DNA from: Bacteroidota bacterium
GTDB lineage: Bacteria; Bacteroidota; Bacteroidia; Bacteroidales; Rikenellaceae
DNA: 36,636 bases
NCBI GenBank assembly: GCA_023443765.1
Contig: JAEZTA010000127.1
Span: 1-36,636, forward strand
Reading direction: 5' to 3'
The notes beneath the pieces are model-generated. The model saw nothing but the letters and a program-made list of their open reading frames with translations. It did not search any database and was not told the DNA's origin. Below, in pieces: positions 1 to 8,876 of this stretch. The translations under genes were made by a program, and so were the position numbers. Position 1 is the first letter of the stretch; each line of letters begins with the position of its first letter.

Positions 1-85
1 CTATGTGACCTCCTACGCCACAAGCGTAAGCGCCATTTTCACCCCCGATTTCTATTACGGGCTGACCTGCCGCCTGAAATTCTGA
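1..85 (+). CDS. C-terminal end of outer-membrane beta-barrel protein (probable TonB-dependent receptor), partial
   Basis: The window opens inside a reading frame (codons from base 2) that ends with TGA at 83-85. The last residues, ...YYGLTCRLKF, alternate polar and hydrophobic residues and finish on Phe. That is the usual C-terminal strand and BAM recognition signal of outer-membrane barrels. The next gene begins five bases later, so the two are probably one transcript. DUF4876 lipoprotein genes often follow TonB-dependent receptor genes in Bacteroidetes, which makes a receptor the likely identity. Only 27 residues are visible, so the receptor assignment is inference. Confidence 0.6.
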   Translation, partial: YVTSYATSVSAIFTPDFYYGLTCRLKF

Positions 86-89
86 TCCG

Positions 90-1307
90 ATGAAACGACT
101 TCTTTCCATACTGCTGCTGCTGACCGCCGGGTGTTCGTCCATCGACCGGACGGACCCCTATGCCGATACATTGTGCCAACTGACCGTTACGGTAGCCTAT
201 CCCGAAGAGTATGCCGAATACCGGCGCGAAGGCGTGACGGTGTCCGTCGAAATCGACGGCGGCAACTCCTACAAAGCCGTGACGGATGCCGAGGGACGCA
301 TCAGCCTGCGTATTTCGAACGGTATCTACCGGATTCAGGTCAACGACAAGATCGACGGATTCATCTTCAACGGCACTGCCGACAAGGTGAAGCTCGTCGA
401 CCGCGACATCGCGATGGACCTGCCGCTGTCCCGCTCGACAGCGGGGGAGATCGTCATCAAGGAGATCTACTGCGGGGGTTGCATGCGCACGCCGCAGGAG
501 GGCCAGTACCAGTACGACAAGTACGTGATCCTGCACAACAACACCTCGGAGATTCAATACCTCGACAGCCTCTGTTTCGGGGTGCTCGACCCCTACAACT
601 CGCAGGCAACAAACGTCTGGGTGAAACAGAACGAGCAGACGGGAGCCACCGAATTCCCCGATTTCGTGCCGATCGTCCAAGCGCTGTGGCAGTTCGGCGG
701 CGACGGAACGACATTCCCGCTCCAACCCGGCGAGGACGCCGTGATCTGCTGCTGCGGAGCCATCGACCACGCCGCGCAATACCCGCTGTCGGTCAACCTC
801 AATAAGCCCGGCTACTTCGTCCTCTACAACAACACCTATTTCCCCAACACGCTCTACCATCCGGCACCGGGCGACCGGATCGAGATCGACCATTACCTCA
901 ATGTAGTCATCAAAACAGGTATCGCCAACGCCTATCCGCTCTCGATCTTCTCCCCGGCGCCCGTCATCTTCCGCATCCAGGGGATGACCGCGCAGGAATA
1001 TGTCCGGCAGGAGGGCAACGTCATCCAGAAACCGGGCAGCAACAGCGACAACGTGATCAAAATCCCGGTCCAGTGGGTCATCGACGGGGTGGAGGTCTTC
1101 TACGGAGGTTCGTCGAACAACAAAAAACGGCTCAGCCAGGAGATCGACGCGGGCTATGTCACGCAGTCGGAAATCTACCTGGGACGCACGCTCCACCGCC
1201 ATGTGGACGAAGAGGCCTCGAAGGAAGCCGGATACGAAGTGCTGGTCGACACGAACAATTCGTCGGCAGATTTTTACGAACGCTCACAACAGTCGCTGCA
1301 TGAATAA
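90..1307 (+). CDS. DUF4876 domain-containing lipoprotein
   Basis: A 405-residue secreted protein of unknown function. The N-terminus is a lipoprotein signal: basic start, hydrophobic run and lipobox LTAGC with Cys15. Residues about 25-110 resemble a small Ig-like or carboxypeptidase-regulatory-like beta domain with conserved Gly/Asp turns. From about residue 115 the pattern IVIKEIYCGGC, then a Tyr/Asp-rich YDKYVILHNN and YLDSLCFG, matches what I know of DUF4876, a family near TonB-dependent receptors in Bacteroidetes. It starts 5 bp after the upstream barrel gene and overlaps the next gene by 8 bp, so it is in the same operon. It is probably surface-exposed or periplasmic and lipid-anchored. 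Ligand and role are not known. Confidence 0.8.
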   Translation: MKRLLSILLLLTAGCSSIDRTDPYADTLCQLTVTVAYPEEYAEYRREGVTVSVEIDGGNSYKAVTDAEGRISLRISNGIYRIQVNDKIDGFIFNGTADKVKLVDRDIAMDLPLSRSTAGEIVIKEIYCGGCMRTPQEGQYQYDKYVILHNNTSEIQYLDSLCFGVLDPYNSQATNVWVKQNEQTGATEFPDFVPIVQALWQFGGDGTTFPLQPGEDAVICCCGAIDHAAQYPLSVNLNKPGYFVLYNNTYFPNTLYHPAPGDRIEIDHYLNVVIKTGIANAYPLSIFSPAPVIFRIQGMTAQEYVRQEGNVIQKPGSNSDNVIKIPVQWVIDGVEVFYGGSSNNKKRLSQEIDAGYVTQSEIYLGRTLHRHVDEEASKEAGYEVLVDTNNSSADFYERSQQSLHE

Positions 1308-2805
1308 GTTCCCCAATACAGCCATTGCCTGCCTCGCGCTCCTTTGGGCGGCAGGGGCCGCGGCGCAGCCTTTCGACCGCGTCGAACGCCGCAATTTCTG
1401 GAATGCAGGGCACAACATAACCGGCCTGCGGACCGATTCGCTGACGATCTCCTATGCCGAGGCCTATGCCCGCGGCGAAAACGGTGGGTTCCGGGACTTC
1501 TCCGAGGCTTCCGAAGCGTGGAGCGCCGGGGCCGTCGCCAATACGATCACCCACCTGGAAAAGGTTTCGATGGCTGGCTCCTTCTCCTTCGACCACACCT
1601 CGGGGCGAGGCATGGGCGGTTCGATGTTCATCCACCCGGGCTTCTACCCGGTCGACCTCATCGAGTTCACGCCCGGCCGCAAGGATTTACAGACCTACGC
1701 CTTCACGGGCGGAATCGCCGCCGACATCGCCCCGCGCTGGCGCATCGGTGCAAAAATAGACTTCACGTCGCAGAACTATGCCAAGCGCCGGGACCTGCGC
1801 CATTCGAACTACCGGCTGGACATGACCGTCGCACCGGGCGTGATGTACTACACGGGCAGCCTGGCCCTCGGAGCGGCCTATATTTTCAGTAAAAACGCCG
1901 AACGGGTTTCCGCCGAGCAGGTGAGCGACAAGGGGCAGTACTACGCATTTCTGGACAAAGGGCTGATGTACGGGGCCTCCGAGCTGTGGACTGGCAGCGG
2001 CATACACCTCAGCGAAACGGGCGTCACCGGATTCCCGGTTACGGAAACGCTTCATGGCATCGCATTGCAGGCCCAGTGGAAGGGATTCCACGCCGACATC
2101 GAATACCAGCACAGCGCCGGAAAAGCCGGGGAGAAGCAGGCCATCTGGTTCAGGTTCCCGGCCCACCGAATCACCGCCCGCGCTGCATACCGGTTCGGAA
2201 CGGGCGAACGGCTGCATTTCCTGCGGCTGACGGTAGGGTGGCAGCAGCAGGCCAACGACGAGACCGTGATGGAACAAACCACATCGAACGGCATAACGAC
2301 GACCACGGTTTACGGATCGAACCGCATTTTCGAACGCGACGCACTCAGCATCAATCCCGAATACGAGTGGACAAGCCCCCGGGGCGAATTCCGCGGCGGT
2401 GCGGAGGTCGAAACGCTCGACCGCCTCTCCTCGCAGATGTACCCTTACCTCTATTCGCAGTCGATCATCCGCTGGCGGGTCTATGCCTCGGGAATGGTAC
2501 GCGCAGGCCGTTTCGACCTGCGGGCCGGAGCCGCATTCGCCACGGGACACCGGACCGAAAAGAGCCGCATCGTCGACAGCGACATTGACGCCGGGACATA
2601 TCCCACCCAGCTCACCGACCAATACGACCTGCAGAACGAATACCTCACCGCCGCGCGCACGACCGTCGGTCTGTCGGTCCGCTACAACACCCGCTGGGGG
2701 CTGTACGCCGAAGCCGGAGCCAGCCTTACCCACGGCTTCGATCTGCACTGCATCGACGGCAGTAACCGCTGGTGCGAAACCCTGAAAATAGGATATACAT
2801 TTTAA
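1300..2805 (+). CDS. DUF6850-type outer-membrane beta-barrel protein
   Basis: A 501-residue protein. I chose the ATG at 1300, which overlaps the end of the DUF4876 gene by 8 bp, over an in-frame ATG at 1156. Translation from 1300 begins with a good Sec signal (MNKFPNTAIACLALLWAAG, then AAAQ), while the longer version puts a nonsense Arg-rich extension before it. The mature part has many alternating amphipathic strands, aromatic girdles and a C-terminus ending GYTF, as expected for a barrel. The N-terminal features RNFWNAGHNITGLR and SYAEAYARGENGGFRDFSEA agree with my memory of the family named DUF6850. Function is unknown. Operon position suggests it works with the receptor and the DUF4876 lipoprotein. 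Confidence 0.75.
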   Translation: MNKFPNTAIACLALLWAAGAAAQPFDRVERRNFWNAGHNITGLRTDSLTISYAEAYARGENGGFRDFSEASEAWSAGAVANTITHLEKVSMAGSFSFDHTSGRGMGGSMFIHPGFYPVDLIEFTPGRKDLQTYAFTGGIAADIAPRWRIGAKIDFTSQNYAKRRDLRHSNYRLDMTVAPGVMYYTGSLALGAAYIFSKNAERVSAEQVSDKGQYYAFLDKGLMYGASELWTGSGIHLSETGVTGFPVTETLHGIALQAQWKGFHADIEYQHSAGKAGEKQAIWFRFPAHRITARAAYRFGTGERLHFLRLTVGWQQQANDETVMEQTTSNGITTTTVYGSNRIFERDALSINPEYEWTSPRGEFRGGAEVETLDRLSSQMYPYLYSQSIIRWRVYASGMVRAGRFDLRAGAAFATGHRTEKSRIVDSDIDAGTYPTQLTDQYDLQNEYLTAARTTVGLSVRYNTRWGLYAEAGASLTHGFDLHCIDGSNRWCETLKIGYTF

Positions 2806-2839
2806 ATAACAGATTCAATCATTAAAAACAAGAGCAACT

Positions 2840-4495
2840 ATGAAAAAAATCCTGACGATCCTGCTTGCAGCCGCAGGGCTGGCAGCCTGCCAAAGCGACG
2901 GCAACGACAATCCCGCTCCGGCGTCCGACCGGATCACGATCGACCCGATCATCACCCGCGCCACGGAGGTCAACTTCGAAAAAGACGACCAGATCGGCCT
3001 CACCGTCATGCGCGGCGAAACGGCCTATGCCGAGAACACCTGCCTGACATTTGCCGACGGCGTATTCTCGGGCAACCTGACCTGGTATGCCGAAGCGGCC
3101 GAGAAATCCACGCTCATCGCTTACTATCCCTACAATCCGGCAGGCGCCCCGACCAAATTCAGCGTTGCGGCCAACCAGACCACAGACTACGGCACTTCGG
3201 ACCTGATGGCCGCAACGAAAGCCGACGTTCTGCCCTCGGCCAATTCGGTCAGCATGGTCTTCAAACACCAGCTCACCAAAATTCTGATCGACATCACCAA
3301 CGAGACGGGTTCCGACATCAGCAGCGTGAAGCTCCAGGGCTCGATCCCCACGGCGACGATCGACCTAGCCAACCTCGGCGTAACCGTCGACGAGACCGCT
3401 GCCACCACCGACATCCAGGCCCAGCAGGTCGAGGCCAACAAGACCTACCGCGCGATTGTCGTGCCGCAGACCGTAGCCTTCAAGCTGGCCGTAACCACCG
3501 CCGCAGACAAGACGCTGACACAGTCGCTGGCTTCGATGGAACTCAAATCCGGCGGCCAATACACCGTAACCGCCCGCGTGACGCCCGAAGGACTGAAAGT
3601 CATCGTCAGCGGCGAGATCGAGAACTGGACCGACGAAGGCGACATTCCCGCAGCTTCGGAGGAGGTGTCCCTCGAAGAACATCTCGACCAGAATTACATC
3701 GTCTACGACGGGGAGACATACAAAACCGTAAAACTCGCGAACAATACGATCTGGATGGCCGAGCCGCTACGCTATGTTCCCGAAAGCCTCACGCCCTCGA
3801 CCGACCCCCTGGCCGATTCGCACGTGTGGTATCCCTACCGCCTGATCGACGCCGAAAGCACCTCGGTCAACGCCGACAGCGCCGAAGCCCTGACGGACGC
3901 CGAATCCATCCGCAAATACGGCTACCTCTATGACATGCAGGCCGCACTCGGCAAGGAGATCACCGCCGACAACTGCTACGATTTCGAAGGCGCACAGGGT
4001 ATCTGCCCCAAAGGCTGGCACATCCCGACCCGCATGGAATTCGTCGCCCTCTGCGGCAACTCGGTATGGCGCAACGGCGACACGGATCCCTCGCCCGCGC
4101 AGTTGACCGATGCCACGGCGCTGTTCTACAACGAGAGCTACAAGGGCGGCAAAGTCGCTTCGTTCAACGACGGGGGCTGGAACTTCGTCCTCTCGGGCGT
4201 CCGCATGTCGACCGGCTACACGGCCACGCCGCGCTACCAGCTGACGATCATCAACGCCAAGAACTCGACCCAGACCGACTTCTACGGCCTGCCGGCCATG
4301 ACCTATGTCATGTCGTCAAGCTGTCACCAGCCGGCCTACTCTTCGGCCGACCCCAGTGTGCTGAACAACATTCAGTACTTCGGCCTGATGACGACTTTCA
4401 CCACGGCCAGCTATCCCGAAGGCCGCGCCAGCGTAGCTTACGTGAGCGTACTCGCCGGTCAGCAACTGCGCTGCGTCCGGGACAAGGCCGAATAA
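2840..4495 (+). CDS. Fimbrillin-like lipoprotein with C-terminal FISUMP domain
   Basis: A 551-residue lipoprotein with lipobox LAAC (Cys17). Residues about 30-275 look like the two beta-sandwich halves of the fimbrillin (Mfa/FimA-like) superfamily: an ITRATEVNFEKDDQIGL opening, FADGVFSGNLTWY, YYPYNP, the DLMAA strand, and VFKHQLTKILIDITNETG. From about residue 288 the protein changes to a FISUMP (Fibrobacter succinogenes major paralogous) domain, with TVKLANNTIWMAEPLRY, the hallmark CPKGWHIPTRMEF at 389-401, and a closing LRCVRD. It starts 34 bp after the DUF6850 gene, so it is probably the last gene of that operon, which ends at the terminator at 4516. Fimbrillins polymerise or cap surface fibres. 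The FISUMP half suggests a tip or adhesin-like role (inference). Confidence 0.8.
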   Translation: MKKILTILLAAAGLAACQSDGNDNPAPASDRITIDPIITRATEVNFEKDDQIGLTVMRGETAYAENTCLTFADGVFSGNLTWYAEAAEKSTLIAYYPYNPAGAPTKFSVAANQTTDYGTSDLMAATKADVLPSANSVSMVFKHQLTKILIDITNETGSDISSVKLQGSIPTATIDLANLGVTVDETAATTDIQAQQVEANKTYRAIVVPQTVAFKLAVTTAADKTLTQSLASMELKSGGQYTVTARVTPEGLKVIVSGEIENWTDEGDIPAASEEVSLEEHLDQNYIVYDGETYKTVKLANNTIWMAEPLRYVPESLTPSTDPLADSHVWYPYRLIDAESTSVNADSAEALTDAESIRKYGYLYDMQAALGKEITADNCYDFEGAQGICPKGWHIPTRMEFVALCGNSVWRNGDTDPSPAQLTDATALFYNESYKGGKVASFNDGGWNFVLSGVRMSTGYTATPRYQLTIINAKNSTQTDFYGLPAMTYVMSSSCHQPAYSSADPSVLNNIQYFGLMTTFTTASYPEGRASVAYVSVLAGQQLRCVRDKAE

Positions 4496-4515
4496 ACGGC
4501 ACTCATCCACAACCG

Positions 4516-4554
4516 AAAGAGGCTGAAAGCGAGTTTGCTTTCAGCCTCTTTTTT
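4516..4554 (+). terminator. Rho-independent terminator of the fimbrillin operon
   Basis: A perfect 14-bp stem (4517-4530 with 4537-4550) closes a six-base loop and is followed by a run of T to 4554. The left side is preceded by As, so it could also act on the convergent acyltransferase transcript, whose stop is at 4571. It lies 21 bp after the fimbrillin stop. Confidence 0.9.
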
Positions 4555-4570
4555 ACGTACCGGACCGGAT

Positions 4571-5701
4571 CTATTTCCGTTTGGGAAGAAGGCGCTTCGT
4601 CAGGAAACGGCGTACCGGTTCGTCGTACAACTTCAGGCACAGGTAAGCCAGAATCACCGACCCGACGACGAGGGCTACAGCCCCGGGCAGCGACTGCCCG
4701 AACGTAAGGTTCCCGTTTTTGACCCAGGCATAATAGAGGTAGATGAAAGGGTAGTGTACCATGTAGAGCGGATAAGATATATCGCCCAGGAATTTGCAGA
4801 CCCGGGTGGTTATTTTGTCCGTCGTCTTTCCCGAAGCTCCGAGGAATACGAGCAGAGGAAAGAGGACCACGGCACAGAGTGTATCGTACAAACCATTCAT
4901 CCACAGATGTTCGCTCCCGCCGATACGGGGAACCGACAACAGCACGACGACGGCCAGACTGCATATCCAGAATGCGCCCTTTATATGAATGGGTTTAAAC
5001 ACGCGCGACAACAGCAGTCCTGCCGCGAAGGCGAACAACAGGCGCAGAGAACCTCCGACCATGTTGACGCCGTCCATGGCGAACCCGACGCATATATCGC
5101 CCAGCGGCCCCCAGATGGCGAACGCCGCCAATCCGCAGCCGGCAAGCAGCACCCATACGAAAAGGGCTTTGGTCGGAAGTCTGCGGATAATGAGCGCATA
5201 GAGGATGTTGCCGATATACTCGAAAAACAGCGACCAGCTCGGACCGTTCAGCGGATACATTTCGCCGAGTCCCCGGATTTCCATGCCGGGCGTCGCCGGA
5301 ATCAGCAGCGCATTCAACAGCGTTGCTCCCAGCAGCATGGAGATGGATACCGTCGAAACGTCCCAGACCGAGCAACCCTGAAAATAGAACACTACGGCCC
5401 CGATGACAGCCCCGATGACGACCATGGGGTGCAGGCGGATGAAGCGGCGCTTGAGAAATTCCATTACCGTCATCTTTTTCCAGCGGTCGTCGTAGGCATA
5501 GCCGACCACGAAGCCGGAGAGGATAAAGAAAAAATCGACCGCCAGATAGCCGTGATTGATCCGCTGGTCGAGATGGCTGGTTGCGAAAGCCTCGAACAAG
5601 TGGAAACACACGACCGTAAGGGCGGCTATTCCGCGCAACCCGTCGAGAATATTGTAATGCGGTTTGGTATCGGCAAATGCGGTTGCTGAAATATTCGGCA
5701 T
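4571..5701 (-). CDS. Membrane acyltransferase (acyltransferase-3 / OafA-like family)
   Basis: A 376-residue polytopic membrane protein. Members of this family O- or N-acylate surface polysaccharides, lipids or peptidoglycan sugars. The N-terminal signature is clear: LDGLRGIAALTVVCFH (catalytic-type His34), then DFFFILSGFV at 56-65, then RRFIRLHP at 85-92. About ten hydrophobic segments follow, and the C-terminus ends in a basic tail (KRLLPKRK). There is no SGNH hydrolase extension, so this is the short membrane-only form. The acceptor cannot be told from the sequence. It is a single gene facing the fimbrillin operon, and upstream it has its own -7 element. Confidence 0.9.
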   Translation of the reverse strand: MPNISATAFADTKPHYNILDGLRGIAALTVVCFHLFEAFATSHLDQRINHGYLAVDFFFILSGFVVGYAYDDRWKKMTVMEFLKRRFIRLHPMVVIGAVIGAVVFYFQGCSVWDVSTVSISMLLGATLLNALLIPATPGMEIRGLGEMYPLNGPSWSLFFEYIGNILYALIIRRLPTKALFVWVLLAGCGLAAFAIWGPLGDICVGFAMDGVNMVGGSLRLLFAFAAGLLLSRVFKPIHIKGAFWICSLAVVVLLSVPRIGGSEHLWMNGLYDTLCAVVLFPLLVFLGASGKTTDKITTRVCKFLGDISYPLYMVHYPFIYLYYAWVKNGNLTFGQSLPGAVALVVGSVILAYLCLKLYDEPVRRFLTKRLLPKRK

Positions 5702-5755
5702 CGGTTAATGGTTTGGGTTCTTAAATTACAGCGCGAAAAACAAATTCACATTCGG

Positions 5756-5763
5756 CAAAGATA
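5756..5763 (-). promoter_or_regulatory. Candidate -7 element for the acyltransferase gene
   Basis: On the minus strand this reads TATCTTTG, a full match to the Bacteroidetes -7 consensus TAnnTTTG, 55 bp before the ATG. No well-spaced -33 TTG is present (the nearest leaves a 23-base spacer), so confidence is moderate. Confidence 0.5.
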
Positions 5764-5787
5764 CGAAAATATCATTATTTTCGATAC

Positions 5788-5824
5788 AAAAACAAAGGAC
5801 CCGATTTTCAGGTCCTTTGTTTTT
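5788..5824 (-). terminator. Rho-independent terminator after the sulfatase gene
   Basis: A perfect 14-bp inverted repeat, 5788-5801 with 5811-5824, has a nine-base loop and A/T-rich outer ends that give a U-tract in either direction. It lies 24 bp beyond the stop of the minus-strand sulfatase, so termination of that gene before the acyltransferase promoter is the natural reading. Confidence 0.85.
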
Positions 5825-5847
5825 CCATTTCCCGCACCATGCCAACA

Positions 5848-7365
5848 TCAGGGATTCACCTGCATCACCTGCTTCCAGTCCAGCTTCGTGGGGTAACCCC
5901 AGTCGGGTTTCGCGGGGTCGCAGAAATCGCCCGCTGCTTTCATCCGGGCATAGAGCAGTTCGGTCAACACCTCGCGCTTTTTGCGGTAGGCAGGGTCGTC
6001 GTAAAGGTTTTTCAGCTCCATCGGGTCGGCATTGAGGTCGAAAAGCTGCGGATGGCGCTGCCCGTCGACATTGTAGAGGATGAGTTTGAAACCATCCTTC
6101 TTGATGGCGCGCTGGAGGTTAATATACGTCAGCAAGATGTCATCGCGCTTTTTCACTCCGGGATCACGCAGGGTCTCTTCCAGCGAAATACCCTTCACGG
6201 TAGCCGGAATCCCGATGCCCGCAAGGTCGCAAAGCGTGGGGTAAAGGTCGAAGAGGTAACAATAGGCGTCGCGCATCGTGTTCTGCGGAACGCCGGGCCC
6301 GCAGATCACCATCGGAACCTTCACCGCCGCCTCGTACAGGTTCTGTTTCCCCAACAGGCCGTGTTCGCCGACGCATAAACCGTTGTCCGACGTAAAAACG
6401 ATGATCGTATTATCGGCTTTGCCGCTCTTTTCCAGCGCATCGAGAATCCGCCCTATCTGGAAGTCCACCTCGCTGACCATGCCGTAATAATTAGCCCTTT
6501 CAGCCAGCACCTGCTCCGGGACACGGGGCGTGGGGAGCAGTTTTTCGTCGCGCTCGTTCAGATCGCCGTTATCGAAAGGGTGCTGCGTGACGAAATTCGC
6601 GGGCATCTGCAATCCGTCTGCATCGTATTTTCGGCCATAGCCGGGCAGCACATTACGCGGGTCGTGGGGCGAGGTGAATGCCACGTACATCAGGAACGGA
6701 GCATTGTCCGACGATGCTGTTTCCAGAAACCCGATGGCGGCATCGGCATACAACTCCGACGAGAAAGTCTCGCGCGACGCATCCACCCATACGCCGTTGC
6801 TGTTGTTGTAGTTGCCCGCAGGGTCGTACTGATGAAGGTAAGGCCGTCTGTGTCCCAATTCGTTATTCCGCCCGTAGGGGTGCATGCCTCCGAAAAAGAT
6901 GTTCGCCCCCGTGGAGAACGACCGGTTGAACGAGGCGTTGTCGCTGTGCCATTTTCCGGTCGCAAAGGTCGTATAACCATTCTCACGGAACAACTCCGGG
7001 AACGTTTTTTCCGCCTCGGGGATGACGCCGCCGTTGCGGTGCACATCCATCAGGCCGCGCCCCGTGAGAAGCATCGCCCGGCTGGGCTGTGAAATCGCGC
7101 CGTTGAAACCGCCCATCACATGGGTCTGGGTGAACGACACGCCGTGGCGCACGAGCCGGTCCATGTTCGGGGTGTGAATATCCGTATTGCCCCATGCCTG
7201 AATCGTGCTGAACGTCTGATCGTCGGTCAGCAGGAAGAGTACATTGGGACGCCCGGCCTTGCCGTCGTCGCTGCTTTTCGGAGTCTCTTTCCCCGAAGCG
7301 TAGGCCCCGAACAAAGGTGCGCCCAGCATCGCCGGGAGGCAGCACAGTAAGGTTTTGTTATTCAT
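5848..7365 (-). CDS. Secreted sulfatase, Ser-type (family S1)
   Basis: A 505-residue sulfatase that would hydrolyse sulfate esters, probably on host or dietary glycans, in the periplasm. I chose the ATG at 7365 because it gives a signal peptide (MNNKTLLCCLPAML...); an upstream in-frame ATG at 7425 adds 20 residues without signal character. Metal ligands are visible in NVLFLLTDDQ (Asp48, Asp49). The modification site is SQPSR at 92-96. The formylglycine would therefore come from Ser92 rather than Cys, which needs the radical-SAM enzyme anSME (not in this window). GKWHSD, FTSPHDPRN and FTSDNGLCVGEHGLLGK follow in the usual order. It sits alone, without a SusC/SusD pair, so its substrate cannot be inferred. 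Confidence 0.93.
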   Translation of the reverse strand: MNNKTLLCCLPAMLGAPLFGAYASGKETPKSSDDGKAGRPNVLFLLTDDQTFSTIQAWGNTDIHTPNMDRLVRHGVSFTQTHVMGGFNGAISQPSRAMLLTGRGLMDVHRNGGVIPEAEKTFPELFRENGYTTFATGKWHSDNASFNRSFSTGANIFFGGMHPYGRNNELGHRRPYLHQYDPAGNYNNSNGVWVDASRETFSSELYADAAIGFLETASSDNAPFLMYVAFTSPHDPRNVLPGYGRKYDADGLQMPANFVTQHPFDNGDLNERDEKLLPTPRVPEQVLAERANYYGMVSEVDFQIGRILDALEKSGKADNTIIVFTSDNGLCVGEHGLLGKQNLYEAAVKVPMVICGPGVPQNTMRDAYCYLFDLYPTLCDLAGIGIPATVKGISLEETLRDPGVKKRDDILLTYINLQRAIKKDGFKLILYNVDGQRHPQLFDLNADPMELKNLYDDPAYRKKREVLTELLYARMKAAGDFCDPAKPDWGYPTKLDWKQVMQVNP

Positions 7366-7482
7366 CGTGTATTCATTTAAGCCGATACAAATTACGGGAT
7401 TCCGGTCCGAAATCGGGGGCGACAACTATTCAAAAAACAACAGAAAATGGTCATGCCGTGCCGGCGCAACCTGAATTTGTTT

Positions 7483-7490
7483 TACCTTTG
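7483..7490 (+). promoter_or_regulatory. Candidate -7 element for the sigma-54 response regulator gene
   Basis: TACCTTTG is a full match to TAnnTTTG and ends 26 bp before the ATG at 7517. A -33 TTG at the normal distance is missing. The rest of the 151-bp space between the divergent sulfatase and regulator genes holds nothing else I can identify. Confidence 0.5.
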
Positions 7491-7516
7491 CCCGAAAGAA
7501 AGAGTCTGACAACTAC

Positions 7517-8851
7517 ATGGCGAAAATTCTGATTATCGACGACGAAGAACAGTTGCGCCGATTGCTGGCGCGGATCATCGGGCTGGAAGGGTACGACGTG
7601 GCCGAGGCTTCGGACTGCGCTTCGGGGCTGAAAAAACTCCGCCAGTACGATCCCGACGTCGTGCTGTGCGATGTCAAACTGCCTGACGGCAACGGCGTCG
7701 AGATGGTGGCCCGCATCAAGGAGGCCGCACCCACGGTCGAAGTGATTCTGCTGACGGCCTATGGCAATATTCCCGACGGCGTGCAGGCCATCAAGAACGG
7801 CGCTTTCGACTACATCACCAAAGGCGACGACAACAACAAGATACTCCCCCTGCTGAGCCGCGCTACCGAAAAAGCCGAAATGCAGCGGCGGCTGACCCGC
7901 ATCGAGACCAAACTCTCCGAGGAACACTCCTTCGACCGGATCGCTGGGGAATCGGCAGTCCTGCGCAAAGCCGTCGACCTGGCGCGTAAAGTCGCCGTCA
8001 CGGACACTTCGGTGCTGCTCACGGGCGAAACGGGAACCGGCAAAGAGGTCTTCGCTCAGGCCATCCATCACGCCAGCCGCCGTGCAAAAGGGGCTTTCGT
8101 GGCGATCAACTGCTCGGCATTCTCACGCGAACTGCTCGAAAGCGAACTCTTCGGCCACCGGGCCGGGAGTTTCACGGGAGCCGCCAGGGACAAGAAGGGA
8201 CTTTTTGAGGAGGCCGACAAAGGTACGCTGTTCCTCGACGAAATCGGGGAGATGCCCGTCGAGTTGCAGGCCAAACTGCTCCGGGTGCTCGAAAGCGGCG
8301 AATTCATCAAAATCGGCGAGACGCGCCCGACAAAGGTCGACCTGCGCCTGATCGCCGCCACCAACCGCGACCTCGAAAAGGAGATCGCCGCAGGAAACTT
8401 CCGCGAGGACCTCTATTTCCGCCTCTCGGTGTTCCGCATCCAGCTTCCCTCGCTGCGCGAACGCCCCGGCGACATTGCCGGATATATCCGCTTCTTCGCG
8501 GCGCAGTTCGCCGACAAAATGGGGCGTCGCATCGACTCCATCGACAACGCTTATATCACCGCCCTCGAACGCCACACGTGGCACGGCAATGTCCGCGAAC
8601 TGCGCAACGTCGTGGAACGCAGCATGATCATGGCCGACGGCAACCGACTCACAGTCGATTGCCTCTCGCCCGAATTCCATACGGCAGGCAACTGCACAAA
8701 CTCCGATTCGCTGGCGCTCGACGAACTGGAACGCCGCCACATCCTGAAAGTTTTGGAGCACACCAAGGGCAACAAAGCCGAAGCCGCCCGCCTACTGGGC
8801 ATCGGCATCGCCACGCTTTACCGCAAACTGGAGAGTTACGGGGTGAAATAA
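7517..8851 (+). CDS. Sigma-54-dependent response regulator (NtrC family), probable Kdp activator
   Basis: A 444-residue transcription activator in three parts. The receiver domain is at about 3-118 (acidic pocket Asp8/Asp9, phospho-acceptor Asp52 in LCDVKLPDG, Thr80, Lys102). The AAA+ sigma-54 activation domain is at about 140-375: Walker A GETGTGKE at 170-177, sigma-54 contact loop GSFTGA at 217-222, Walker B GTLFLDEIGE at 236-245, and the arginine finger region LPSLRERPGD. The Fis-type helix-turn-helix at about 410-444 contains NKAEAARLLGI and TLYRKLESYG. The contact loop has Ser where GAFTGA has Ala. It is followed by its own terminator and then the kdp promoter region. The kinase at 15715 is the only orphan kinase nearby and is the likely partner. 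It takes the place of the usual OmpR-type KdpE (inference from context). Confidence 0.93.
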   Translation: MAKILIIDDEEQLRRLLARIIGLEGYDVAEASDCASGLKKLRQYDPDVVLCDVKLPDGNGVEMVARIKEAAPTVEVILLTAYGNIPDGVQAIKNGAFDYITKGDDNNKILPLLSRATEKAEMQRRLTRIETKLSEEHSFDRIAGESAVLRKAVDLARKVAVTDTSVLLTGETGTGKEVFAQAIHHASRRAKGAFVAINCSAFSRELLESELFGHRAGSFTGAARDKKGLFEEADKGTLFLDEIGEMPVELQAKLLRVLESGEFIKIGETRPTKVDLRLIAATNRDLEKEIAAGNFREDLYFRLSVFRIQLPSLRERPGDIAGYIRFFAAQFADKMGRRIDSIDNAYITALERHTWHGNVRELRNVVERSMIMADGNRLTVDCLSPEFHTAGNCTNSDSLALDELERRHILKVLEHTKGNKAEAARLLGIGIATLYRKLESYGVK

Positions 8852-8876
8852 CTTCCGTATCCTCTCATTCCGAGAA

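Noticed and set aside
39..1202. A 387-codon minus-strand frame opposite the DUF4876 gene, and similar long frames opposite the DUF6850, fimbrillin, kdpB and MacB-permease genes
   Set aside because: Composition is Asp/Arg/Val-rich with no domain; each lies entirely across a well-supported gene on the other strand.
1156..1299. Extended N-terminus for the DUF6850 barrel from the ATG at 1156
   Set aside because: It overlaps the DUF4876 gene by about 150 bp and puts an Arg-rich stretch before the signal peptide that begins at 1300.
4535..5689. A 384-codon plus-strand frame opposite the acyltransferase
   Set aside because: Gln/Arg/His-rich low-quality translation; the minus-strand gene has clear acyltransferase motifs and membrane helices.
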